A stretch of 64,000 nucleotides of DNA from PFJX01 sp964393825 (GTDB taxonomy: Bacteria > Pseudomonadota > Gammaproteobacteria > Burkholderiales > Thiobacillaceae): the NCBI GenBank assembly GCA_964393825.1, contig CAYMUY010000014.1:1-64000 (forward strand), in the 5' to 3' direction. Positions 46,501 through 53,917 of the stretch are shown one piece after another. Both the position numbers and the translations under genes were made by a program. The notes under the pieces were generated by a model, which was not told the DNA's origin, made no database searches, and was given only the letters and a program-made list of their open reading frames with translations. How positions within the stretch are numbered: the stretch's first letter is position 1; the number at the start of each line of letters is the position of its first letter.

Positions 46501-46711
46501 CGCGCATGCTGGTCAACACCGCCATGGATTGATCCAGTGTCGCCTGCAAACGCAGCACCCGATCCTGCGCCAGATGGTTGAACTGCATCTGCAGCCGGTT
46601 TTCCTCGCGGCTCCTGCCGTACTGGTAGGCCAGGGTGGACAGCAGCACGCCCAACAGCGCCATCACCGCGACCCAGCGGTAGGCATGCAAGGTGGATAAC
46701 TTGTCGCTCAT
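43559..46711 (-). CDS. CHASE-PAS-GGDEF-EAL protein with CZB domain
   Basis: 1050 residues. TM1 at about 12-30, a periplasmic CHASE domain (about 50-250), TM2 near 318-340, PAS (about 345-480), GGDEF (RLGGDEFVLLL with RGDD five residues before), EAL (MEALLRWEHP, FALDDFGTGFSS, AIAEGVES) and a C-terminal CZB domain (about 930-1040; HRQWLGSL, CNFGHWYYGEG). Both catalytic domains look intact. It is the third CZB protein in the window and the third GGDEF-EAL in this block, and is cotranscribed with bacteriohemerythrin. Confidence 0.92.
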   Translation of the reverse strand: MSDKLSTLHAYRWVAVMALLGVLLSTLAYQYGRSREENRLQMQFNHLAQDRVLRLQATLDQSMAVLTSMRGLFDASEAVTRAEFRVMAAPILERDPDIMALNWAPKVSAAEREATERGLRLDGFAAQGIFEVSQDGGVRQPAASSPCYFPVLYSEPAAGGPQVIGIDPYTRPENRAAMDAAMKHGVQWSTRPFVPVQAPEGPRAVAVYQPVYQRDRPLTSEAAREAALRGFIILVIRPGVVLQNTLGKLSPAGIDTQLLDSGNHLLHQHRDLLEPSVIRPEEPLVRDFVVKLPGRDWTVRVRATEAFHRHADSLEDNIVLAAGLLLTLLVSLFLALLSRQSQRTLELGQNLKESETRFRQLAENIDAAFWILTPDWQQVLYISPAYEHIWGRSVESLYARGMDWLDAVLLEDRPALLAHMPAAGDNDWQTIAFPPYRIRRPGGDIRWVAARASPIRDERGQISRVAGIAEDITERQEYQRHLEDLAHYDPLTHLPNRRLLADRMRQALAHAQRTGQLLAVCMLDLDGFKPVNDSHGHKVGDQLLIEVAHRLLDGVRGDDTVARLGGDEFVLLLGGLDSVREADEMLTRLLHILAAPYRLVEQQISLTASIGVTLFPSDSGNADTLLRHADHAMYLAKEAGKNRYFLFNPVLELRERDNRTALHQIETATEENQLRLHYQPVVDCRVGRVVGMEALLRWEHPLFGLMNPAEFLPLVENNDRLARRVGGWVLQEALNQAERWHQAGQDVPISINTFIQQLRDPDFPEQIRHALAQHPDLPVGCLTLEIIESSAIDDFASVTRLIRTVSELNIRFALDDFGTGFSSLTYLRRLPVNSLKIDQTFVRDMLLDPGDLSIVEGVVGLAAAFRHQAIAEGVESADHVLMLQEMGCHLVQGYGIARPMPGDVALDWLRQFRPDPRWLENAAQRLSRDDFQLVLAEVSHRQWLGSLRNWVHQPAEDRGAAPPLDGHKCNFGHWYYGEGGGRYSHLQSFRAIEARHDHIHQLARRLVESVEKGDIVASRQIEAELQRVSESFRDELVRIRGEVKYSEADH

Positions 46712-46735
46712 GCAGCCACCACCGCGGCCCGGCGG

Positions 46736-48271
46736 CTAGGCCGCGCGTCGTTTGAACTGGCCCAGGCGCACGCCGAGCAGCCAGAGCGTGACGAAATAGA
46801 CCACCACGCCACCGACGACCAGCCCGGAGAGGTGAAGAATGCGTTGGCCAAATCCATAAGCAATCCAGTGAGATTCCTTGTTCATGCCTACCCAGAGTAG
46901 AACACCCATCACGGCAAGGGCGGTGAAAAGCTTAAGGAGAAATACCGGCCAACCCGGCTGTGGCTGGAAAATACCCTGGCTGCGCAACTTGTGGAAGAGG
47001 ATACCCGCATTCAGGCAGGCGCCCAGCCCGATGGAAAGGGCCAGACCGGCATGCTTGAGCGGCCAGATGAACATCAGGTTCATCGCCTGGGTGGCGAGCA
47101 GGCTGAGGATCGCGATCTTCACCGGCGTCTTGATGTTCTGCCGCGCATAGAAGCCGGGGGCCAGCACCTTCACCAGGATCAGCCCGACCAGGCCGACGGA
47201 ATAGGCCACCAGCGCCATCCGGGTCATCTCCACGTCGTGCGTGGTGAAGGCGCCGTAATGGAACAAGGTGGTGATCAGCGGCACCGCCAGGATGCCCAGC
47301 GCCAGCGCGGCCGGCGCGGCCAGCATCAGGGTCAGGCGCAGGCCCCAGTCGAGCAGCTTCGAATATTGCTCGGGATCGTTGTCGGCGTGATGCTTGGCCA
47401 GGGAGGGGAGCAGGATGGTCCCCAGCGCCACCCCCAGCATGCCGGAGGGAAACTCCATCAGACGATCGGCGTAGTACAGCCAGGACACACTGCCGCTCTC
47501 CAGAAAGGAAGCGAACAGGGTGTTGATGAGCAGGGAAATCTGGGCGATGGATACCCCGAATGCCGCCGGCCCCATCAGATAGAGAATGCGCCGCACCCCC
47601 TCGTCCTTCGGCGCCCAGTCCCAGCGCGGCAGCACCCCCAGCTGCTTCAGGGCAGGAAGTTGCAGGCCGAGTTGCAGGATGCCGCCGATGAACGCCCCCC
47701 AGCCCAGCGCCAGCACCGGCGGATCGAAATAGGGCGCCGCCACCGCCGCCGCCAGGATCATCGACACATTCAGCAGCACCGGCGTGAACGCCGGCACCAT
47801 GAAGCGGCTCCAGGTGTTGAGAATGCCGCCCGCGAACGACACCAGCGACATGAACAGGATGTAGGGAAAGACGATGCGGGTCAGATCGACGGTCAACTGG
47901 AACTTGTCCGGGTTGGCCGTGAAACCGGGGGCCGAGATCAGCACGATCAACGGCGCCGCCACGATGCCCAGGGCGGATACTGCCGCCACTACCACGAACA
48001 GCACGGTCGCCACCCGCGCGATCAGGATGCGGGTCGCCTCCTCGCCGCGACGGTTCTTGTACTCCGCCAGGATCGGCACGAAGGCCTGGGAAAACGCCCC
48101 TTCCGCGAACAGGCGGCGCAACAGGTTGGGCAGCTTGAACGCCACGAAGAACGCGTCAGTCGCGGCGCCCGCCCCGAATGCGCGGGCGATGATGGCATCG
48201 CGCGCGAACCCCAGAACGCGGGACAGCAGGGTCATGGAGCTGACCGAGGCGAGGGCTTTGAGCAGGTTCAT
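46736..48271 (-). CDS. murJ: Lipid II flippase MurJ
   Basis: 511 residues with about 14 membrane helices of the MVF/MOP fold. The N-terminus (LLKALASVSSMTLLSRVLGFARD), AFFVAFKLPNLLRRLFAEGAFSQAFVP and the downstream RxxxP features are diagnostic of MurJ, which moves lipid II to the outer face of the inner membrane. The frame extends 26 codons upstream, but the family start is at 48271. It is divergent from the tRNA-Arg and separated from ribF by the c-di-GMP block. Confidence 0.97.
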   Translation of the reverse strand: MNLLKALASVSSMTLLSRVLGFARDAIIARAFGAGAATDAFFVAFKLPNLLRRLFAEGAFSQAFVPILAEYKNRRGEEATRILIARVATVLFVVVAAVSALGIVAAPLIVLISAPGFTANPDKFQLTVDLTRIVFPYILFMSLVSFAGGILNTWSRFMVPAFTPVLLNVSMILAAAVAAPYFDPPVLALGWGAFIGGILQLGLQLPALKQLGVLPRWDWAPKDEGVRRILYLMGPAAFGVSIAQISLLINTLFASFLESGSVSWLYYADRLMEFPSGMLGVALGTILLPSLAKHHADNDPEQYSKLLDWGLRLTLMLAAPAALALGILAVPLITTLFHYGAFTTHDVEMTRMALVAYSVGLVGLILVKVLAPGFYARQNIKTPVKIAILSLLATQAMNLMFIWPLKHAGLALSIGLGACLNAGILFHKLRSQGIFQPQPGWPVFLLKLFTALAVMGVLLWVGMNKESHWIAYGFGQRILHLSGLVVGGVVVYFVTLWLLGVRLGQFKRRAA

Positions 48272-48338
48272 TGGAAGGCGGTGCTGGAAGGAGGCGGCAT
48301 GGTAGCGAATGAAACAACTCGGGGATAGCGCGGCCCTC

Positions 48339-48366
48339 TTGCGGGCCACGTGGATTTCTATATAAT
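48339..48366 (+). promoter_or_regulatory. Sigma-70 promoter of tRNA-Arg
   Basis: A perfect -10 (TATAAT, 48361-48366) with TTGCGG (48339-48344) as a weak -35 at 16 bp. A GC-rich discriminator (TCGCGCCTC) follows, as in stringently controlled stable-RNA promoters. The start would be near 48373, 8 nt before the mature tRNA. Confidence 0.75.
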
Positions 48367-48380
48367 TCGCGCCTCTATCA

Positions 48381-48457
48381 GCGCCTGTAGCTCAGTTGGA
48401 TAGAGTACTTGGCTACGAACCAAGGGGTCGTGGGTTCGAATCCTGCCAGGCGCGCCA
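48381..48457 (+). tRNA. tRNA-Arg (anticodon ACG)
   Basis: 77 nt folding into a full cloverleaf: acceptor GCGCCTG/CAGGCGC, D-loop AGCTCAGTTGGATAGAG, anticodon stem CTTGG/CCAAG with loop TACGAAC-like and anticodon ACG, T-loop GGTTCGAATCC, discriminator G and encoded CCA. The A34 of ACG is normally deaminated to inosine by TadA to read CGU, CGC and CGA. Confidence 0.96.
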
Positions 48458-48465
48458 AAAGAAAC

Positions 48466-48500
48466 AACGGCTTGGACTTCACGGTCCAGGCCGTTTTGCT
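48466..48500 (+). terminator. Intrinsic terminator of tRNA-Arg
   Basis: AACGGCTTGGAC and GTCCAGGCCGTT form a 12-bp stem (one G-T pair) with a 6-nt loop, running into TTTT. It begins 9 nt after the tRNA CCA. Confidence 0.82.
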
Positions 48501-48758
48501 TATAGGCGGCCAGAAGGCCGAACTGGTCTGGTCACCGTTCGTAAGGTGTTCACGGAAAAGCCATCCGATACGCCGCGCGCAATGCAGGTCGCCGGCGCTG
48601 ACCAGACCCTGGCCCCGCTCGCTGTCGCCTGACCAAATCAACATCTGCAGCGGCGTCACTCCCGTCGCCACACACACGATCGCCACGGCGTCGCGGAAAA
48701 ATGACCCGGCAAGTGGTGATGCGCCAGCATTACCGGCGGCTTTACGCGTGAACGACCC
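48501..48758. other. Non-coding stretch between tRNA terminator and CRISPR trailer
   Basis: About 258 nt with no ORF of recognisable product on either strand. It is the trailer side of the array. I see no transposase remnant and no copy of the tRNA 3' end. Confidence 0.45.
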
Positions 48759-50372
48759 ACTTCAATCCGCGCCCGGCCAGTTGGCCGGGCGATGCGCGGG
48801 AGTGCGACGGATACAAGACCCACAAGGGGAAGTTTCAATCCGCGCCCGGCCAGTTGGCCGGGCGATGCCACGCCGGAAATGGTTACCAAGCTGCATGAGG
48901 CATGGTTTCAATCCGCGCCCGGCCAGTTGGCCGGGCGATGCGCATGCGCATGCGCACCAGGCATTCTCCGGACTCGTTTCAATCCGCGCCCGGCCAGTTG
49001 GCCGGGCGATGCGCCGATGGGGATGCCGCGCGGCTCGCCGTGGTCGGTGTTTCAATCCGCGCCCGGCCAGTTGGCCGGGCGATGCATGGCGTCGTCGATG
49101 GCTTGTAGTTGGGTGGGGGTGTTTCAATCCGCGCCCGGCCAGTTGGCCGGGCGATGCGCATGACCGAGACGATCAGCGCCGGTGCCAGGGTGGTTTCAAT
49201 CCGCGCCCGGCCAGTTGGCCGGGCGATGCCATCAGCAACATCATCAAACCCAGCTCGGACGCGGTTTCAATCCGCGCCCGGCCAGTTGGCCGGGCGATGC
49301 GCGTCGTCGCCATGCTCGGCCTGGGCGGGGGTCATGTTTCAATCCGCGCCCGGCCAGTTGGCCGGGCGATGCGCCTACGCCCAGGCCCTCACCGCCGCCC
49401 GCCTGGGTTTCAATCCGCGCCCGGCCAGTTGGCCGGGCGATGCTCCGATCATCCCAACCGCACCACGGAGACGACATGTTTCAATCCGCGCCCGGCCAGT
49501 TGGCCGGGCGATGCCCGCGCGCCGTCGCGCCAAGGCGGGGACGCTGGAGGTTTCAATCCGCGCCCGGCCAGTTGGCCGGGCGATGCCATCCTCAACCATG
49601 CGCGCGCGCTGGGATGGCTGGTTTCAATCCGCGCCCGGCCAGTTGGCCGGGCGATGCCCTGTGTCGGCGCCTGGTCGGGGTGGGTAGGGATGTTTCAATC
49701 CGCGCCCGGCCAGTTGGCCGGGCGATGCCATTTGGCAATATGTGGAGCGCCAGCACGACTACAGTTTCAATCCGCGCCCGGCCAGTTGGCCGGGCGATGC
49801 GTGGATACCTTCAACGCCAACCTGGGGCGGATGAAGTTTCAATCCGCGCCCGGCCAGTTGGCCGGGCGATGCGACCGGAAGCCGGCTGCTTCGCGGCTGC
49901 ACTGTGGTTTCAATCCGCGCCCGGCCAGTTGGCCGGGCGATGCCTGGTGTGAGGTAGGAATAGGCCGGGGTCATCATGTTTCAATCCGCGCCCGGCCAGT
50001 TGGCCGGGCGATGCGCGCCTTCCTGGCTGGCCTTGATTTGGATGTCCCGGTTTCAATCCGCGCCCGGCCAGTTGGCCGGGCGATGCCCGGCCTACACTGC
50101 ACTTCCGTAGGCCGAACCAGGTTTCAATCCGCGCCCGGCCAGTTGGCCGGGCGATGCTCCTGGTTGCGGTCCTTGGCGGTCTGGAGCGCCTGGTTTCAAT
50201 CCGCGCCCGGCCAGTTGGCCGGGCGATGCCGACCTGTTCGGCGGCGTTGAAGAAGCGCAGCAAGTTTCAATCCGCGCCCGGCCAGTTGGCCGGGCGATGC
50301 GCAACCTGAAGCCGGCCGCCGTCGCCGCCGTGCGCGTTTCAATCCGCGCCCGGCCAGTTGGCCGGGCGATGC
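48759..50372 (-). CRISPR. Type I-C CRISPR array, 23 repeats and 22 spacers
   Basis: 23 copies of a 37-nt repeat with spacers of 34-36 nt. On the minus strand the repeat starts GCATCGCCCGGCC, forms a 9-bp hairpin (CGCCCGGCC-AACT-GGCCGGGCG) and ends GCGGATTGAAAC, the usual type I-C 3' end, so transcription runs on the minus strand, in the same direction as the cas genes. The leader is therefore at the cas2 side and the newest spacers are near 50,300. The repeat farthest from the leader (48759-48795) has its last two bases changed, as trailer repeats often do. All other repeats look identical by eye. Confidence 0.98.
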
Positions 50373-50549
50373 TCCGCTATCGCAACGTATTGTTTTGATT
50401 GGCGGGCTCGGTGAGCTTGCGCGAACTGGCTTGTTGGAGCAAGCGCAGTGGTGTTCCGTTCGCTTTTTTCTTGCCGGAATCATTAAGGAACAATGAGTTA
50501 CCCTTCGCGCGAAGCGAGTGGCTTTTTGTCGTTGCTTGGCGTTCGCGCG
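50373..50549 (-). promoter_or_regulatory. CRISPR leader
   Basis: 177 nt between the cas2 stop and the first repeat, visibly more AT-rich than the flanks, with T-runs and a 12-nt palindrome CTTCGCGCGAAG at 50503-50514. By position and array orientation it should contain the array promoter and the integration-directing sequence. I could not assign a clean -35/-10 pair. Confidence 0.7.
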
Positions 50550-50840
50550 TCATGCCAGCAGGGGGCCTTCGTAATCGATTGAGCGGAATGTGCCGAATTG
50601 CTTTACCCGTAATTCGATAGGTTCGGTAATTCGATAGAAGCGCAGGTTGTCTTCGGTTACGTCGATTTCAGCCAGAAGTGTGCGTTCCAGTTGTTCGAAC
50701 TGCATTTCGTCGACCTGGCATTCGAATACGGATTTCTGCACGCGTTGCCCCAGGGCTTCGCAGGCCTTGGCTACGCGGCGCAGGCGGCGGCGACCGGCGG
50801 TGCTTTCGGTGGAGACGTCATAGGTGACGATGATGAGCAT
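50550..50840 (-). CDS. cas2: CRISPR adaptation protein Cas2
   Basis: 96 residues, ferredoxin-like fold with the N-terminal strand MLIIVTYDVST (conserved Asp8) and VQKSVFECQVDE. With Cas1 it forms the integrase that inserts new spacers. It follows cas1 by 3 nt and is the last cas gene before the leader. Confidence 0.97.
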   Translation of the reverse strand: MLIIVTYDVSTESTAGRRRLRRVAKACEALGQRVQKSVFECQVDEMQFEQLERTLLAEIDVTEDNLRFYRITEPIELRVKQFGTFRSIDYEGPLLA

Positions 50841-50843
50841 GCC

Positions 50844-51878
50844 TTATTTCGTCCAATACGGTAGATAACTTTCCATCTCGCCTCGGATGGAACGGGCCAT
50901 GAATCGGGCTTGTATCAGGGGGAGAAGTCCGATGGGCATTTTGCTTTCCAGCAGCGGATGGGTGATTTCTTCCTTTTTGCGCTCCTGCCAGGCGGTGACG
51001 ACGGCGCGGCGCCCCACTTCGCCAAGCATGACGGCACCTCCTTTGCGGATCTCGAAGTCCTTGGCTGTGACCTGACCACGGTTGATGAGTGTGAGCGCGA
51101 GGCGATCGGCCAGGATGGAGCGAAACTCTTCCTGCATGTCCAGCGCGAGCGCGGCCCGACCGGGCCGCACGGCATGCAGAAAGCCAAGCTGCGGGTCGAG
51201 GCCCACCGCTTCCAGGGCGGAGCGGCAATCATTCATGAGCATGGCGTAGAGGAACGAGATCAGGGCGTTGAAGCGATCCAGAGGCGGACGGCGGCTGCGC
51301 CCGTTGAGGGCAAAGGACTCGCGCATCTGCGGTTTGACGATGAGGTTGAGGGCGGCGAAATAGCCGCGCGCGGCTTCGCCTTCGATGCCGCGCAGTTCGT
51401 CCAGCGTGCTGGCTGTGGCGGCTGACCGCAATGAGGCGGCGAGGTTGTCGGCGGCGCGACCGAGACTTGCCGCTTCATCGGTGTCACTGGTTTCACGGCC
51501 GCCGCGTAGCAGGGTGACGCGGCTGTTCTTGAGTTTGCCGGCGACGCAGGCGCGCGCATGTTCCAGTGTCGCGGAAGGGTCCGCGGCGGCTTTGTGTTGT
51601 GCCTGGCGCAGCAGGATGTTGCCGGATACCGGACCTTCCAGCCGTGCCTTGAAGCGGCCATGTTCATCCAGCAGCACCAACGATTTGCCCTCATCGGCGA
51701 GCCGGTGCATGAGCGCGGGCGAGACCAGGACGTTGCCAAAAGTGACCAGGCCGGCAAGGTGATGCAGCGGTACCTGCAGGCGTTTTTCCCGCTCCACGTC
51801 GATGCGCACGGTGGCGTTTTCCAGATGCGCGTAGGCGTGGGGCGTCATGACATAGAGAATGTTTTGCAGGGTGTGCAT
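50844..51878 (-). CDS. cas1: CRISPR integrase Cas1 (type I-C)
   Basis: 344 residues: N-terminal beta domain, then the helical catalytic domain with CRSALEAVGLDPQLGFLH and ALDMQEEFR, which hold the metal-binding Glu, His and Asp. It catalyses spacer integration with Cas2. It starts 2 nt after the cas4 stop. Confidence 0.97.
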   Translation of the reverse strand: MHTLQNILYVMTPHAYAHLENATVRIDVEREKRLQVPLHHLAGLVTFGNVLVSPALMHRLADEGKSLVLLDEHGRFKARLEGPVSGNILLRQAQHKAAADPSATLEHARACVAGKLKNSRVTLLRGGRETSDTDEAASLGRAADNLAASLRSAATASTLDELRGIEGEAARGYFAALNLIVKPQMRESFALNGRSRRPPLDRFNALISFLYAMLMNDCRSALEAVGLDPQLGFLHAVRPGRAALALDMQEEFRSILADRLALTLINRGQVTAKDFEIRKGGAVMLGEVGRRAVVTAWQERKKEEITHPLLESKMPIGLLPLIQARFMARSIRGEMESYLPYWTK

Positions 51879-51880
51879 GG

Positions 51881-52513
51881 TTATTGGTCGGTTTGGAACA
51901 GGGCGGCGCGTTGCCGCCGTTGTTGATCCAGCCCGGCCAGCGCCTCAGGCTGGCAAAGGTCCTTCAGTGAGCATTCCCTGCAGCGCGCGTCGTTCACTGG
52001 TGGCGGCAGCGCGCCGAGAACGAGCATGGCGCGAATCGCCTCGGCGGTCTCGACAACCAATCGGCGCAGGTCGGCCGTGATTTCCACCGGTCGCCGCCGG
52101 TGGCTACTGGCGTGGTAGATCGCGCCACGTGGTACCGGTCGGCCAAGCATGTCTTCCAGGCAAAGCGCCTGGGCAGCGAGCTGGAGGTCGTCGTGCAGTT
52201 TCTGCCGCTTGGCGCCGTGCTTGAACTCCACCGGGAACACCGTGCCATCTGGGTGGAATTCGACCAGATCGGCCTTGCCGATCAGCCCTAATCGGTCCGA
52301 CCAGAGCGGCAGCGCGCGTTCCACCCTCACCCCCGCCTTCATCTCGTAGCCGGGGGTATCCACCAGGTGATGCACGGCCTGTCCACGCGCGGTATGGATG
52401 TTGTCCGCGAACGCTTGTTCAAGATGGATCAATCCGCATTGGCGTGGGCAGTAGGTCCAGTGCTGGAGGGAGGCGAGCGGGATGGGATCGTCCGCGTCAA
52501 CCACTCCGGTCAC
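51881..52513 (-). CDS. cas4: CRISPR adaptation nuclease Cas4
   Basis: 210 residues, RecB-type nuclease with an iron-sulfur cluster: Cys in TYCPRQCGL, active-site Asp in GKADLVEF and Glu-Phe-Lys in PVEFKHG, and the C-terminal cysteines CRECSLKDLC. It trims prespacers and selects PAM in type I-C. It starts with GTG, overlapping the hicA stop (GTGA), so its translation is probably coupled to the toxin gene, not to cas7 as would be usual. Confidence 0.96.
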   Translation of the reverse strand: MTGVVDADDPIPLASLQHWTYCPRQCGLIHLEQAFADNIHTARGQAVHHLVDTPGYEMKAGVRVERALPLWSDRLGLIGKADLVEFHPDGTVFPVEFKHGAKRQKLHDDLQLAAQALCLEDMLGRPVPRGAIYHASSHRRRPVEITADLRRLVVETAEAIRAMLVLGALPPPVNDARCRECSLKDLCQPEALAGLDQQRRQRAALFQTDQ

Positions 52514-52752
52514 CCCAGCAAACGCTGCAACAGTTCTTCACGCGAAAAACCATGGTGAGCGGCCACGCTGTCCAGGATGGCGGCCAGCGTGCCGATACGC
52601 AGCGGGTCATGGTTGGGGATGGTGACGTGGTGCTCGCGCGGCTCCGGGCAGGTCAGGCGGATGTGGCTGCCGGACTGCCGGGTCGGGGCATAGCCGAGCC
52701 GCCCCAGACGCCGGATCAGGTCGGCGCCGGAGAGGTCGCGGGGAATTCTCAT
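52510..52752 (-). CDS. hicA: HicA-family toxin inside the cas operon
   Basis: 80 residues with the double-stranded RNA-binding-like HicA fold: SGADLIRRLGRLGYAPTRQ, then SGSHIRLT with the catalytic His, and HHVTIPNHDPLRIGTLAAIL. HicA toxins cleave mRNA without the ribosome. The fold and the His look intact, with no frameshift. Its ATG overlaps the hicB TGA (ATGA) and its TGA overlaps the cas4 GTG (GTGA). This insertion between the interference and adaptation genes is not part of the standard type I-C order. Confidence 0.9.
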   Translation of the reverse strand: MRIPRDLSGADLIRRLGRLGYAPTRQSGSHIRLTCPEPREHHVTIPNHDPLRIGTLAAILDSVAAHHGFSREELLQRLLG

Positions 52753-52955
52753 GCCGCCAGCACTTCTTCGCGGGTGATATGCAGGCGGATGAGGCTAGGC
52801 GTATGGCCCTCGTCGAAGTGGCAGCGCACGGCATCCCGGATCTGGGCGTGCAGGCTTTGCAGGTCGTCGGCTTCTGTGAAGATGTCGGCACCCATGGCCC
52901 GGGCGACAAAGCCCCCCTCGGGGGCGTCCTCGACGATGAAATGGATTTCGGTCAT
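52749..52955 (-). CDS. hicB: HicB-like antitoxin inside the cas operon
   Basis: 68 residues of the short HicB-like/DUF1902 type often found next to HicA: EIHFIVEDAPEGGFVARAMG, AQIRDAVRCHFDEG and SLIRLHITREEVL. It should bind and neutralise HicA. No helix-turn-helix or ribbon-helix-helix follows, so autoregulation of transcription is not evident. The ATG at 52955 has AGGA 9 nt upstream and lies 14 nt after the cas7 stop; a TTG at 52973 overlaps that stop but is less likely. Confidence 0.88.
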   Translation of the reverse strand: MTEIHFIVEDAPEGGFVARAMGADIFTEADDLQSLHAQIRDAVRCHFDEGHTPSLIRLHITREEVLAA

Positions 52956-52969
52956 GGCCAGGGTTCCTG

Positions 52970-53917
52970 TCAAACGAGGCTAAGAAGTGTAACGCCGCTC
53001 GGCAGGCCGCTTGCATCCACCGCCACGTCGTAATCCGCGAAACCGCGGGCTGTGGTCACACCTTCCTTGAGCTTGGGCTGGATGCGCTCGAACAGGCTAT
53101 GAGCGGGGGCGTTGCCCAGTTCCGAGTCGTGCTTGAACACGTAGAGGCCACGGGTGGCCATCTCGCCGCGGGCGGCGGAACGATCGTGCTCGAACATCTG
53201 GCCGAGGGCTTGCCAGAGCAGGGCCAGGTCGTCCTCGCCGAAGCCGGTCTGCCTGGCCAGGAAACTGGAGACGAAGCCGTGGGCCATGTAGAGGCCATAG
53301 GGGACGGTGTGCTTGCGGCCCATGGTGCGGTTGTCGCCGTCCTGTTTTTCCGCCTCGGCCCCGGTGGTCACGGCCATGCGGGTGATGGAATGTTCCTGGG
53401 CGATGACCGGGTCGATGGAACGGGCGAAGGTGAGTTGCACCGGGCCGCGCACCTGGCCGCAGTTGGTGCCGGTGGACATGACCGCGCCGAAGGTGCGCAC
53501 ATCAAAGAAGTTCTGGCACATCCAGTTGCGCGCCTGGTTCATGTCGTCGCCACTGCCTTTGCGCTTCTTGTCCTTGCCGGTTTTCTTTTCCGCTGCCGCT
53601 TCGGGCACGGTTTCCGTCGCCACGGGTGCATCCAGCTTCAGTGCGGTATAGGCGCGCTGGTGTTGCTGGTTGAGGATGGCCTTCTCGCGGACGTAGATCT
53701 CGAAACGCTTCTCGCCAGGGGCTGGGTCGCGCGGGTCCTGGTCGTGGGTGAGCGCGATGAAGTTGCGCACCTTGCGTTTCAGCGCCACGTCGGTCACCAG
53801 GCCATGGCCGGTTTCCGCGTCCATGCGCGGCAAGTTGCCGGCGTCGGGGTCGCCGTTCGGGTTGCCATCCTTCACATCAAAGAGAAGCACGAAGTCATAA
53901 CGGTGGGTCAGGCTCAT
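52970..53917 (-). CDS. cas7: Cascade backbone protein Cas7 (Csd2)
   Basis: 315 residues, RAMP fold of the type I-C Cas7/Csd2 family: YDFVLLFDVKDGNPNGDPDA at the N-terminus and RNWMCQNFFDVRTFGAVMS in the middle. It polymerises along the crRNA in Cascade. It overlaps cas8c by 4 nt. A Lys-rich insert (about 110-125) is a family-typical loop. Confidence 0.97.
   Translation of the reverse strand: MSLTHRYDFVLLFDVKDGNPNGDPDAGNLPRMDAETGHGLVTDVALKRKVRNFIALTHDQDPRDPAPGEKRFEIYVREKAILNQQHQRAYTALKLDAPVATETVPEAAAEKKTGKDKKRKGSGDDMNQARNWMCQNFFDVRTFGAVMSTGTNCGQVRGPVQLTFARSIDPVIAQEHSITRMAVTTGAEAEKQDGDNRTMGRKHTVPYGLYMAHGFVSSFLARQTGFGEDDLALLWQALGQMFEHDRSAARGEMATRGLYVFKHDSELGNAPAHSLFERIQPKLKEGVTTARGFADYDVAVDASGLPSGVTLLSLV

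Noticed and set aside
48381..48457. tRNA-Arg as attachment site of a CRISPR island
   Set aside because: I found no direct repeat of the tRNA 3' end at the other side of the locus, and no integrase.
48409..50250. A 613-codon ORF with a repeated motif (NPRPASWPGDA) resembling a repeat protein
   Set aside because: It is the CRISPR array read as protein. The 37-nt repeats with unique spacers explain the pattern.
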